This document shows positions 44,026 through 52,995 of a stretch of DNA of 64,000 nucleotides, piece after piece (the first letter of the stretch is position 1; every line of letters starts with the position of its first letter). The DNA is taken from NCBI GenBank assembly GCA_947493745.1, contig CANLSM010000020.1:1-64000 (forward strand). Reading direction: 5' to 3'. Both the position numbers and the translations under genes were made by a program. Source of the DNA: an uncultured Paracoccaceae bacterium (GTDB taxonomy: Bacteria; Pseudomonadota; Alphaproteobacteria; Rhodobacterales; Rhodobacteraceae). The notes under the pieces are model-generated. The model saw only the letters and a list, made by a program, of their open reading frames with translations, searched no databases and was not told where the DNA came from.

Positions 44026-45759
44026 ATGCGTCTTACAGCCACGATTTGCTCATTGGTCATTCTTGCGCCCGTATTGGGTCTGGCGCAGGAGGCGCAGCAG
44101 CCCGAGGACACCACTGCGGTGGCAGTCCGCTCCTCCGTCACAGCGCAAAGCTACATGGTGGCGGCGGCCAACCCACATGCAGCAGAGATCGGGCGCGCGG
44201 TTCTGGCAGAGGGCGGCTCGGCGGCAGACGCGGCAGTGGCGGTGCAGCTGATGCTCAATCTGGTTGAGCCGCAAAGCTCGGGCATCGGTGGCGGGGCGTT
44301 CGCGCTCTATTGGGATGCATCCGAGGGCAGGCTGACCACCTTTGACGGGCGTGAGAAAGCCCCGATGGAGGCCACGCCGGAGTACTTCTTAGGCTCCGAT
44401 GGCGAGCCTGTCGGTTGGTGGGATGCTGTTGTCGGTGGTCGCTCGGTGGGTGTGCCGGGCACGTTGAAACTGCTGGAGGCGCTGCACCGGAAACATGGTC
44501 GCACGCCTTGGTCTGCGCTCGTGACACCGACGATTGAAAAGGCCGAGGCGGGGTTCGAGATATCGCCCCGGATGGCCGCCTCCATTGCGTCCGCGCAGGA
44601 GCGCAAGCTGGATCTCTTCGAGCCGACGCGGAGCTATTTCTTCAACGAGGACGGCACGCCGAAACCGGAAGGCACGTTGCTGAAGAACCCGGATTTTGCC
44701 CGCTCGTTGCGGCTGATCTCCGAACACGGATCGGCACCGTTCTACACGGGTGCGATTGCAGGCGACATCGTGGCGGCCGTTCGCACGGAGATCAATCCGG
44801 GCATCCTGACGCTTGAGGATCTGGCGGCCTATGAGGTGATCGAGCGCGAGCCGATCTGTGTCACTTACCGCGCCTATGAGGTCTGCGGCATGGGACCGCC
44901 GACATCCGGTGGGCTGACCATCGGGCAGATGCTGGGCATGCTCGAAGGCTTTGATCTGGCAGGTATGGGACCGGGGGCGGAAGCCTGGCACCTCTTTGCG
45001 GAGGCAGGCAAGCTGGCCTATGCGGATCGCGGGCTTTACATGGCGGATGCCGATTACGTGGATATGCCGACCGAGGGGCTGGTGAACCCGGATTACCTCA
45101 AGTCCCGTGCGGGCCTTATTGATCCGGCTGCTGCCATGGAGAGCGCTGAGCCGGGCGAGCCGGAGTGGGAAGAGACGATGCTGCTCTCGCCCGACACGCA
45201 GCTTGAACGCCCCGGCACCTCGCATTTCGTCGTGGTGGACAAGCATGGCGACATGATCTCGATGACCACCACGATTGAAACCGGTTTTGGTTCTCGCGTG
45301 ATGACGGGGGGTTTTCTGCTCAACAACGAGATGACCGACTTCTCCCGTGCGCCCGAGGCCGATGGCAAGCCGATTGCCAACCGGATCGAGGGCGGCAAGC
45401 GGCCCCGGTCGTCGATGTCGCCAACCATCGTGTTTCAGGATGGCGAACCGGTGCTGCTGACCGGCTCGCCGGGTGGGTCGCGGATCATCAACTATGTCGC
45501 CAAGTCGATTGTCGCGATCCTGGACTGGGGCATGGACCCGCAGGAGGCCATCGACATGGGCCATGTGGTCAACCGCAATGGTGCAACCGATCTGGAGGAG
45601 AACACGGACGCGGCCGCCCTGGAAGAGCCGCTCAAGGCGCTGGGGCATGAGGTGAATGTACGTAACCTCAACTCCGGCCTGCATGTCATCAAGATCGACG
45701 GTGATACGCTGATCGGGGCTGCCGACAGTCGACGGGAAGGGGTGGCGCTGGGTCAGTAG
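44026..45759 (+). CDS. ggt: Gamma-glutamyltransferase
   Basis: 577 residues from the ATG after the GAAGGGGG ribosome site; its N-terminus 'TATICSLVILAPVLGLA' is a signal peptide, so it is periplasmic. 'SGIGGGAFALYWDA', 'FDGREKAPMEATPEYF' and 'MGPPTSGGLTIGQMLGMLEG' are Ggt hallmarks. The self-cleavage site is 'RPGTSHFVVVD', with nucleophile Thr398 (relatives have TTH or TSH). 'GSPGGSRIINYV' is the oxyanion/glutamate pocket. It hydrolyses or transfers the gamma-glutamyl group of glutathione. Stand-alone gene. Confidence 0.95.
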   Translation: MRLTATICSLVILAPVLGLAQEAQQPEDTTAVAVRSSVTAQSYMVAAANPHAAEIGRAVLAEGGSAADAAVAVQLMLNLVEPQSSGIGGGAFALYWDASEGRLTTFDGREKAPMEATPEYFLGSDGEPVGWWDAVVGGRSVGVPGTLKLLEALHRKHGRTPWSALVTPTIEKAEAGFEISPRMAASIASAQERKLDLFEPTRSYFFNEDGTPKPEGTLLKNPDFARSLRLISEHGSAPFYTGAIAGDIVAAVRTEINPGILTLEDLAAYEVIEREPICVTYRAYEVCGMGPPTSGGLTIGQMLGMLEGFDLAGMGPGAEAWHLFAEAGKLAYADRGLYMADADYVDMPTEGLVNPDYLKSRAGLIDPAAAMESAEPGEPEWEETMLLSPDTQLERPGTSHFVVVDKHGDMISMTTTIETGFGSRVMTGGFLLNNEMTDFSRAPEADGKPIANRIEGGKRPRSSMSPTIVFQDGEPVLLTGSPGGSRIINYVAKSIVAILDWGMDPQEAIDMGHVVNRNGATDLEENTDAAALEEPLKALGHEVNVRNLNSGLHVIKIDGDTLIGAADSRREGVALGQ

Positions 45760-45817
45760 CCGGGCGTTTCGGATCGGAAACAGGAACCGACACCTGATCT
45801 GAGAAAAACGACATTTT

Positions 45818-45882
45818 CGCCCTTGCAGGTCCGTGCCCATCTGGCGTATTCCGCCGGTGGGCACGTCGCCGGGTTAAGGGCG
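45818..45882 (+). ncRNA. Structured leader upstream of serC (serC-motif-like)
   Basis: CGCCCTT (45818-45824) pairs with AAGGGCG (45876-45882). Inside, GTGCCCA/TGGGCAC and CTGGCG/CGCCGG make a nearly continuous 13-bp hairpin with a small loop. A conserved RNA element of unknown ligand called the serC motif is known upstream of alphaproteobacterial serC genes, and this is the right place and kind of structure. I cannot confirm the family match without a covariance search. Confidence 0.6.
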
Positions 45883-45927
45883 AGCGGGGACGCGCTCAGG
45901 AATTTCGCCCTGACGACGGAGCCGTCC

Positions 45928-47133
45928 ATGAGCCTCCCTATCCCGCCGCAGGCTGTGCCCGCGCGCGCGCCTAAGCCGAATTTTCATCCCAAACGTCCTG
46001 AGTTCTCGTCAGGCCCCTGTCCCAAACATCCGGGCTGGTCGGCGGAGGTTGTCGCCGCAAAGGCCTGGCTTGGCCGCTCGCATCGGGCTGCCGAGCCCAA
46101 GGCGCAACTCAAATCCCTGATCGACCGGACCGCCGCGCTGCTTGGTGTGCCCGAGGGCTACCGCATCGGGATCGTCCCTGCCTCTGACACCGGCGCCTAT
46201 GAGATGGCGATGTGGTCCATGCTTGGCGCGCGGCCTGTCGATATGCTGGTCTGGGAGAGCTTCGGGGCCGGGTGGGCCAGCGATGCAACCAAGCAGTTGA
46301 AGCTGGCCGATTGCCGGGTTCTGGAGGCGGAGTATGGCGAACTGCCGGATCTGACCGCCATTCGCAAGGATGCCGATATCTGCTTCACCTGGAACGGCAC
46401 GACATCGGGTGCGCGGGTGCCGGATGCTGACTGGATCCCTGCGGATCGCGAGGGCCTGACCTTCTGTGATGCGACCTCGGCGGCCTTCGCACAGCCGCTC
46501 GACTGGGCCAAGCTCGATGTCACCACGTTTTCCTGGCAGAAAGCCATGGGGGGCGAGGGTGCGCATGGAGTGTTGATCCTCAGCCCTCGCGCCGTTGAGC
46601 GCCTTGAGAGCTATACGCCCGACCGCCCGTTGCCCAAGATTTTCCGCCTGACCAAGGGCGGCAAACTGATCGAGGGGATATTCTCAGGTGCCACGATCAA
46701 CACCCCCTCGATGCTGGCGGTTGCCGATGCGGTCGATGCGTTCGACTGGATCGAAAAGATCGGCGGGCTGTCCCAGACCCTTGCGCGTGCGGACGCAAAT
46801 TTCGCAGCACTTCAAGGCTGGGTCGACCAGACCGACTGGATCGAGAATCTGGTGGCTGACCCGGCTTTGCGGTCCAACACATCCGTCTGCCTCAAGATCA
46901 CCGACCCGGCAATTGCCCGCATGGATGACGCTGCCCAAAAAGCCTTCACCAAGAAGATGGTCAAGCTGCTGGAAACGGAGGGCGCGGCCTTTGACATCAA
47001 CGGTTATCGCGACGCGCCTGCGGGCCTGCGCATCTGGTGCGGCGCGACGGTGGACACCGCTGATATCGAGGCGCTGACCCCATGGCTCGACTGGGCCTTT
47101 TCTGCTGCCAAGGCCGAGACGGCCGCTGCCTGA
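45928..47133 (+). CDS. serC: Phosphoserine transaminase (alphaproteobacterial type)
   Basis: 401 residues from the ATG 45 bp past the structured leader; longer in-frame residues lie in the leader itself and are rejected. '[13 protein letters not shown]' near the N-terminus, '[20 protein letters not shown]', and the PLP lysine motif '[21 protein letters not shown]' identify the aminotransferase. It converts 3-phosphohydroxypyruvate to phosphoserine, the second step of serine synthesis. serA follows 25 bp later, so the two are one operon. Confidence 0.95.
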   Translation: MSLPIPPQAVPARAPKPNFHPKRPEFSSGPCPKHPGWSAEVVAAKAWLGRSHRAAEPKAQLKSLIDRTAALLGVPEGYRIGIVPASDTGAYEMAMWSMLGARPVDMLVWESFGAGWASDATKQLKLADCRVLEAEYGELPDLTAIRKDADICFTWNGTTSGARVPDADWIPADREGLTFCDATSAAFAQPLDWAKLDVTTFSWQKAMGGEGAHGVLILSPRAVERLESYTPDRPLPKIFRLTKGGKLIEGIFSGATINTPSMLAVADAVDAFDWIEKIGGLSQTLARADANFAALQGWVDQTDWIENLVADPALRSNTSVCLKITDPAIARMDDAAQKAFTKKMVKLLETEGAAFDINGYRDAPAGLRIWCGATVDTADIEALTPWLDWAFSAAKAETAAA

Positions 47134-47158
47134 ACATCTTTCAAACAGGACTGAGAAC

Positions 47159-48751
47159 ATGCCCAAAGTACTTATCTCCGACAAGCTGTCGGACGCCGCC
47201 GTTCAGATCTTCCGTGACAATGGGGTCGAGGTCGATTTCCAGCCGGATCTGGGGAAGGACCCGGAAAAGCTGGCTGCGGTCATCGGTGACTATGATGGTC
47301 TGGCGATCCGTTCGGCCACCAAGGTGACCGCCGATCTGATCGCGAAGGCCGACAATCTCAAGGTCGTGGGCCGTGCCGGGATCGGGGTGGACAATGTCGA
47401 TATCCCTGCGGCCTCTGCCAAGGGGATCGTGGTGATGAACACGCCCTTTGGCAATTCAATCACCACGGCCGAGCACGCGATTGCGATGATGTTCGCGGCT
47501 GCCCGCCAGATCCCGGCGGCCGACATCTCGACCCAGGCGGGCAAATGGGAGAAGTCGAAATTCATGGGCGTCGAGATCACCGGCAAGACGCTGGGGCTGA
47601 TCGGCGCGGGCAATATCGGCTCGGTCGTGGCCTCGCGCGCGCTGGGGCTGAAGATGAAGGTGATCGCCTATGATCCGTTCCTGAGCACCGATCGGGCGCA
47701 GGAAATGGGCGTTGAGAAGATTGACGAGATTGAGGACCTGCTCGGGCGCGCCGATTTCATCACGCTTCATCTGCCCAAGACCGACAAGACCGCCAATCTG
47801 CTGAGCGCCGAGCGGATCGCCAGGATCAAGCCGGGCGCTCGTCTGATCAACTGCGCCCGTGGCGGGCTGGTCGATGAGGCGGCGGTCGCTGAGGCGCTGA
47901 AATCCGGGCAAATCGCTGCTGCGGCCTTTGACGTCTTTGCCGAGGAACCCGCGAAGGAGAACCCGCTTTTTGGTCTGCCCAATGTCGTCTGCACGCCGCA
48001 TCTGGGGGCCGCCACGTCCGAGGCGCAGGAAAACGTCGCCCTTCAGGTGGCCGAGCAGATGTCGGACTATCTGATGAAGGGCGCCATTTCAAATGCGCTC
48101 AACGCGCCATCGGTGACAGCCGAGGAAGCGCCGATCCTGAAACCCTGGATCGAGCTGTCCGAGATGCTGGGCGGCTTTGCCGGTCAGGTGACAGAGAACG
48201 CGATCAAGGAGATCGAGATCGAGTATGTCGGTCGCGTCGGTGATCTGAACCTCAAGCCGCTGACATCCGCGGTGACAGCGAGCCTGCTGAAGCCGCTGGT
48301 AGGCGAGGGCGGCGTCAACATGGTCTCCGCTCCGGTGGTGGCGCGGGATCGCGGCATCAAGATCGCAGAGACCCGCAAGGATGCGCAAGGCGCGTTCGGC
48401 TCCTACATCCGGCTGATCGTGGTGACCGAGGGCCAGACCCGCTCGGTCGCCGGCACGATCTATTCTGACGGCAAGCCGCGCTTCATCCAGATCAAGGGGA
48501 TCAACCTTGAGGCCGAACCGATGCGCTACATGCTCTACACGACCAACACCGACACGCCGGGTTATATCGGCGCGCTGGGGATGAAGCTGGGTGCGCTGGG
48601 GATCAACATCGCGACCTTCGCGCTGGGACGGGCTGCGCAGGGCGGCGAGGCAATCGCGCTTCTTGGTGTGGATGAGCCGCTCTCCGACCAGATGCTCTCC
48701 GAAATCGCAGAGCTGGAGCAGGTGACCCAGGCCAAGGGCCTCGCCTTCTGA
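47159..48751 (+). CDS. serA: D-3-phosphoglycerate dehydrogenase
   Basis: 530 residues, the long form with an ACT domain. NAD-binding 'KTLGLIGAGNIGSVVASRALGLKM', catalytic 'INCARGGLVDEAAV' (Arg), 'DVFAEEPAKENPLF' (Glu) and 'VCTPHLGAAT' (His). From about 320 onward there is an ASB (intervening) domain and a C-terminal ACT domain ('MLYTTNTDTPGYIGALGMKLGALGINIATF', in part) for serine regulation. It begins the phosphorylated serine pathway. Gene order serC then serA reverses the pathway order. Confidence 0.97.
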   Translation: MPKVLISDKLSDAAVQIFRDNGVEVDFQPDLGKDPEKLAAVIGDYDGLAIRSATKVTADLIAKADNLKVVGRAGIGVDNVDIPAASAKGIVVMNTPFGNSITTAEHAIAMMFAAARQIPAADISTQAGKWEKSKFMGVEITGKTLGLIGAGNIGSVVASRALGLKMKVIAYDPFLSTDRAQEMGVEKIDEIEDLLGRADFITLHLPKTDKTANLLSAERIARIKPGARLINCARGGLVDEAAVAEALKSGQIAAAAFDVFAEEPAKENPLFGLPNVVCTPHLGAATSEAQENVALQVAEQMSDYLMKGAISNALNAPSVTAEEAPILKPWIELSEMLGGFAGQVTENAIKEIEIEYVGRVGDLNLKPLTSAVTASLLKPLVGEGGVNMVSAPVVARDRGIKIAETRKDAQGAFGSYIRLIVVTEGQTRSVAGTIYSDGKPRFIQIKGINLEAEPMRYMLYTTNTDTPGYIGALGMKLGALGINIATFALGRAAQGGEAIALLGVDEPLSDQMLSEIAELEQVTQAKGLAF

Positions 48752-48781
48752 GGGACGTGCGCATTTGCACCTTTAGCCCGG

Positions 48782-48814
48782 ACCCGAGCGCCGCTATAAG
48801 CACGGCGTTCGGGT
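48782..48814 (+). promoter_or_regulatory. Hairpin between serA and purA
   Basis: ACCCGAGCGCCG pairs with CGGCGTTCGGGT (12 bp, one G-U) around a 9-nt loop containing TATAAG. It ends 24 bp before the purA start. There is no T-run, so it may be a 5'-UTR structure, or the loop's TATAAG may be a promoter -10 box inside a dyad. Confidence 0.45.
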
Positions 48815-48838
48815 GCCTCACACGGGAGATTCTGGCGA

Positions 48839-50131
48839 ATGGCGAATGTGGTTGTGGTCGGCGCCCAATGGGGCGATGAGGGCAAGGGCAAGATCGTTGA
48901 CTGGCTGAGCGAGCGTGCGCATGTCATCGCGCGCTTTCAGGGCGGTCACAATGCCGGACATACGCTGGTCATCGATGGCGAGGTGTTCAAGCTGTCGCTT
49001 CTGCCATCGGGCATCGTGCGCAAGGGCAAGCTCTCGGTCATCGGCAACGGTGTGGTGCTCGACCCCTGGGCCTTTGTGGCCGAGATCGAGAAATTGCAGG
49101 GGCAGGGTGTGGAGATCGGCCCCGACAACCTGATGGTCGCGGAAAACACCCCGCTGATCCTGCCGATACATGGTGAGCTCGACCGGGCGCGCGAGCAATC
49201 CAACAAGGTCGCCAAGATCGGCACGACCGGGCGGGGTATCGGCCCGGCCTATGAGGACAAGGTGGGGCGTCGTGTGGTGCGTGTGGCAGATCTGGGCGAT
49301 GAGGCGACCCTTGATTTGCGGCTTGACCGGCTGCTGACCCATCACGACGCTCTGCGCCGTGGTCTCGGTCTGCCGGAGATTGACAAGGCTGCGCTGAAAG
49401 ACGCGCTGATGGAGATTGCACCCAAGGTTCTGCCTTACGCCAAACCGGTCTGGAGAGAACTGGCCGAGCGTCGCCGCGCCGGTCAGCGGATCCTGTTTGA
49501 AGGGGCGCAAGGGGCGTTGCTCGACATCGATTTCGGCACGTATCCCTTCGTCACGTCGTCCAACACAATGGCGGGCATGGCGGCCTGCGGCACCGGAATG
49601 GGACCCTCTGCGGTGGATTTCACGCTCGGGATCGTCAAGGCCTACACGACCCGGGTGGGCGAAGGGCCCTTCCCGGCAGAGCTGGAAGACGAAACCGGTC
49701 AGCGGCTCGGTGAGCGCGGCCACGAGTTCGGCACCGTCACGGGTCGCAAGCGGCGCTGCGGCTGGTTCGATGCGGTCCTGGTGCGCCAGACATGTACGAC
49801 CTCGGGCGTCTCGGGCATCGCGCTGACCAAGCTGGATGTTCTGGACGGGTTCGAGGAGCTGAAAATCTGCACCGGCTATCGCCTCGACGGGCAGGAGATC
49901 GACTATCTGCCGACCGCTGCCGACCATCAGGCCCGTGTAGAGCCTGTCTACGAGACGCTCAAAGGCTGGTCGGAAAGCACCGAAGGGGCGCGCAGTTGGG
50001 CCGATCTGCCTGCTGAGGCCATCAAGTATGTCCGCCGCGTGGAAGAGCTGATCGGATGCCCCGTGGCGCTGCTCTCGACCTCGCCGGAGCGCGACGACAC
50101 CATCCTTGTCACCGACCCGTTCGCTGACTGA
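48839..50131 (+). CDS. purA: Adenylosuccinate synthetase
   Basis: 430 residues. GTP-binding '[20 protein letters not shown]' at the N-terminus with '[10 protein letters not shown]', catalytic '[19 protein letters not shown]', '[23 protein letters not shown]' and '[18 protein letters not shown]' are typical. The enzyme makes adenylosuccinate from IMP and aspartate for AMP synthesis. Its TGA overlaps the DUF2842 start by one nucleotide (TGATG). It follows the serC-serA operon with an 87-bp gap that holds a hairpin. Confidence 0.98.
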   Translation: MANVVVVGAQWGDEGKGKIVDWLSERAHVIARFQGGHNAGHTLVIDGEVFKLSLLPSGIVRKGKLSVIGNGVVLDPWAFVAEIEKLQGQGVEIGPDNLMVAENTPLILPIHGELDRAREQSNKVAKIGTTGRGIGPAYEDKVGRRVVRVADLGDEATLDLRLDRLLTHHDALRRGLGLPEIDKAALKDALMEIAPKVLPYAKPVWRELAERRRAGQRILFEGAQGALLDIDFGTYPFVTSSNTMAGMAACGTGMGPSAVDFTLGIVKAYTTRVGEGPFPAELEDETGQRLGERGHEFGTVTGRKRRCGWFDAVLVRQTCTTSGVSGIALTKLDVLDGFEELKICTGYRLDGQEIDYLPTAADHQARVEPVYETLKGWSESTEGARSWADLPAEAIKYVRRVEELIGCPVALLSTSPERDDTILVTDPFAD

Positions 50132-50355
50132 TGGCGCTCAGCTACAAGACCCGCCGCCGTCTGGCACTTCTGGTGCTTCTGGTCGGCCTGCCACTCTACA
50201 TCATCGTGGCGGTCAATGTGGTTGAGTTGTTCGATCGCCCTTCAATTCTGGTCGAGTTGCTGATTTTCATCGCACTCGGCATTGTCTGGGCGCTGCCGTT
50301 CAAGTTCATCTTCAAGGGCGTGGGACGAGAAGATCCCGGTGACGGGCCTGAATAA
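50131..50355 (+). CDS. DUF2842 small membrane protein
   Basis: 74 residues with two hydrophobic helices ('LALLVLLVGLPLYIIVAVNVVELF' and 'ILVELLIFIALGIVWALPFKFIF'), a basic N-terminus ('YKTRRR') and 'KFIFKGVGRED' at the end, matching DUF2842 in alphaproteobacteria. Function unknown. Its start codon shares one base with the purA stop, implying coupled translation. Confidence 0.87.
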   Translation: MALSYKTRRRLALLVLLVGLPLYIIVAVNVVELFDRPSILVELLIFIALGIVWALPFKFIFKGVGREDPGDGPE

Positions 50356-50381
50356 TCAGGTCCGCCCCGATGCCGACGGGC

Positions 50382-52214
50382 TCAGGCGCCCATCTTGCTT
50401 TCATAGTTGAAGCGGACCGCGCTGCTGACGGCGAACTGGCCATTGTCGACACGGATGATCTTACCGGTGCGCAACAGCTTGCCAAAGGATTTGATCCGAG
50501 CCTCGGCGGTGTAGTTCTTCTCGCCCGAGATCTCATCGACCATGTTGAGTACCGCCGGGCGGCTGAAGCTCTGCTGTTCCTCGACGATGGTCCGATAGGC
50601 GGCCGAGGCTTCCAGAAGCTCGGTCAGTGAGGCCGCACCGACACGATGCGCGAAGTTGCGAAGGTTCATCTCGCCGTCATCGACGAATTCCCCTTCGACC
50701 TCTTCCTCATCATCCTCGGTTTCGGGTTCGTTGCGGATGATCCGCAGTTTCTGACGCCGTTCGGCGCTTGTCTCGGCGGTCAGATCATGCATCTCGGGGC
50801 GGATTTCGGTGCTTGGTGCCGGGGCCGGTTCCGCCGTCTCGTCGGTTTCTTCCTCGACCCGCAGCGCCTTGGTCAGTTGCAGCGGATCAATCGCCTCGGT
50901 GGTGGGTGCGGACGGCTTGACCACTTCCGGTTTGACGGCCTCCTGCTTGTCCTCGACCGGTGCCTCGTCCCCGCCACCCAGACGCAGTGTCTTGCGCAGA
51001 CCGGAGAGAGAAAACCCGCCGCCCGATTGTTTCTGCTCGGGCTCCGGCTCGGGCGTCGCCTGAGGTTCTTCGATCGGCTTTGAGACCATGCCAAGATCAA
51101 GCGGCTTGGGCCGTTCGGCGGGTGCTGCTTCCTCTTTTGCCTCGGCAGGTTCCGTCAATTCGGCCTTCGTGATGAATTCATCACGCTCGACCAGACGGGT
51201 GATGACGGTGTCCTCTTCCGATGCGGGCTGATCCTGAACAGGCGCTTCGGCTTTCAAGTCCTCCGCTGTCTCCGACAGTCCGGAGGCGACGGCATCCTCG
51301 ATATCCGCCGCGTTTGCGGCTTCGGCAGCCTTCGCTGCGACCTCATCCACTTTGGCGGGCGGCTCCGGCGTTGCAGGTGCCGTGGGCTTGGCCGATGCCA
51401 GATGATCGGATGTGAAGAGCGGAGATGACTGCTGCTGTGTCATTCGGCGCGACCGAAGCAGGGATTTGGGTGCGGCAGGTTGCGGTTCCACTTCTTCGAT
51501 AGGGGGGGCATCTTCCGCCACCGCCTCAACAGATGGCGCTTCCGCAGCAGGCTCGGCCGTTGCGGCCTCATCCTCGGGCAGGGCGCTCAGGCTCGCAGCG
51601 AGATCCTGATCCTCGGCCTCAGCTTTCAAGTCAGGCTTTTCAGTTGCGTCGCCCTCACCGGCACCCGCCCATGGAACCGTATCGGCAATCTTGGCTGCGG
51701 CATCATCGTCGAGCACGCCCTGATCCATGGCGGCGTCTTCATCATCCTGACCGGCATCCGGTGTCTCGGCATCTTCGCCGAGATCGAGGTCGGCCAGGCT
51801 GGCGGCAAGATCGGTGCCGACCTCTTCGGTGATCGCGAAATCCTGCGGCTCGTCGGCCTCGGCCGCCTCCTGCGGAATGGGGGCAACTTCGTCCGATGTT
51901 GCTTCGAGATCGGCCTCGGAGGCTTCCGGCAACTCGGCGGCGACCGCCTCCTCGGGCGCGCTGACAAGGCGCAAAGCCGTTGCAGAGCGCTCGATCTCGA
52001 CATTCTGCTCTGCCTTGGCGACCTTCACCAACATGGCTTCAAGCGCGTCGATATCTGGTTCAATATCGCCGTTTTCCGAGTCCCTGTTTGCGTCGTTCAG
52101 GTTCTGGAAGAAATCCACAGCCTCGCGCATGATCGGAAAGGGGTTGTCAAACCCGTCCAGTTCACATGAAAAAGTACCGAACGATACAACCAGCTTCTTA
52201 GAGGCGTAGCTCAT
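50382..52214 (-). CDS. Large acidic, mostly disordered protein of unknown function
   Basis: 610 residues. The N-terminal 80 residues look globular ('KLVVSFGTFSCELDGFDNPF', then 'MREAVDFFQNLNDANRD'), a module I recall from other uncharacterised Rhodobacteraceae proteins. Residues about 85-500 are a low-complexity, E/A/P/D-rich stretch with short basic or hydrophobic islands ('PKSLLRSRRMTQQQ', 'GGGFSLSGLRKTLRLGG'). The last 100 residues are folded again ('MNLRNFAHRVGAASLTELLE', 'IKSFGKLLRTGKIIRVDNGQF'). No signal peptide or membrane helix, so probably cytoplasmic. Function is unknown; the form suggests a scaffold. Confidence 0.75.
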   Translation of the reverse strand: MSYASKKLVVSFGTFSCELDGFDNPFPIMREAVDFFQNLNDANRDSENGDIEPDIDALEAMLVKVAKAEQNVEIERSATALRLVSAPEEAVAAELPEASEADLEATSDEVAPIPQEAAEADEPQDFAITEEVGTDLAASLADLDLGEDAETPDAGQDDEDAAMDQGVLDDDAAAKIADTVPWAGAGEGDATEKPDLKAEAEDQDLAASLSALPEDEAATAEPAAEAPSVEAVAEDAPPIEEVEPQPAAPKSLLRSRRMTQQQSSPLFTSDHLASAKPTAPATPEPPAKVDEVAAKAAEAANAADIEDAVASGLSETAEDLKAEAPVQDQPASEEDTVITRLVERDEFITKAELTEPAEAKEEAAPAERPKPLDLGMVSKPIEEPQATPEPEPEQKQSGGGFSLSGLRKTLRLGGGDEAPVEDKQEAVKPEVVKPSAPTTEAIDPLQLTKALRVEEETDETAEPAPAPSTEIRPEMHDLTAETSAERRQKLRIIRNEPETEDDEEEVEGEFVDDGEMNLRNFAHRVGAASLTELLEASAAYRTIVEEQQSFSRPAVLNMVDEISGEKNYTAEARIKSFGKLLRTGKIIRVDNGQFAVSSAVRFNYESKMGA

Positions 52215-52329
52215 TTGTCATTTCCTCACCTGCGGCGCAAGCACCACCAAATTCCCCATGCCGTGATACGGTCATTCATACCGATCAGGCAAGCGTCTGT
52301 GCCAAGTTCCCCACAACTTCGGCTGTCCA

Positions 52330-52995
52330 ATGACTGACCCTGTCTACAGAACCGATCGCCCCGTCACGCTCCTCGGGGCTGGCGATGCGTCGCCTGACGA
52401 CCTGGAGCAAGCCTGCCGAAGAGCTCCTCAACTCTTCGCGGCGGATGGCGGTGCAGACACGGCCCGCAAACACAACAAAGTCATCTCTGCGGTCATTGGA
52501 GACCTAGATTCGTTAAATATTGTTGAATATTGGCAGAAATCAGGCATTCCGATTCATCACGACCAGGACCCTCAGACCACCGATTTCGAGAAATGCCTGC
52601 AGACCATCGAGGCCCCAGGCTATGTCGGGGTCGGATTTCTGGGGCTGAGGGTGGATCACCAGATGGCGGCACTTCATGCGCTCGCCCGATTTGCCGATCG
52701 CAAGATCCTGCTCATCGGACCGCATGACGTGATCTGCCATTGCAGTGGGCGGGTCTCATTCAAAGCCGAGATCGGTCAGAGGGTATCGCTCTTTCCACTG
52801 CTGAAAGTCACCGGCGTTCACAGCACCGGTCTGGAATGGAACATCACGGGATTGACGATGGAATCCGGGATCAAGATCGGCACGTCCAACCGGGCGAGCA
52901 GCACCCGGGTCGCGTTCGAGTTTGACGACAAGGGCTGTCTGCTGATGCTCCCGCGGGCGTCATTCGGTGCACTGGCCGATCACCTTTTCGGCTAG
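52330..52995 (+). CDS. thiN: Thiamine diphosphokinase
   Basis: 221 residues. The catalytic motifs 'LFAADGGADTARKH', 'SAVIGDLDSLN' and 'HDQDPQTTDFEKCL' mark the thiamine pyrophosphokinase catalytic domain; 'GVHSTGLEWNIT' and 'SNRASSTRVAFEFDDKGCLL' are the vitamin-binding C-terminal part. It makes thiamine diphosphate from thiamine and ATP. It is convergent with sdaA (overlap of 4 nt at the 3' ends) and divergent from the disordered-protein gene. Confidence 0.92.
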   Translation: MTDPVYRTDRPVTLLGAGDASPDDLEQACRRAPQLFAADGGADTARKHNKVISAVIGDLDSLNIVEYWQKSGIPIHHDQDPQTTDFEKCLQTIEAPGYVGVGFLGLRVDHQMAALHALARFADRKILLIGPHDVICHCSGRVSFKAEIGQRVSLFPLLKVTGVHSTGLEWNITGLTMESGIKIGTSNRASSTRVAFEFDDKGCLLMLPRASFGALADHLFG

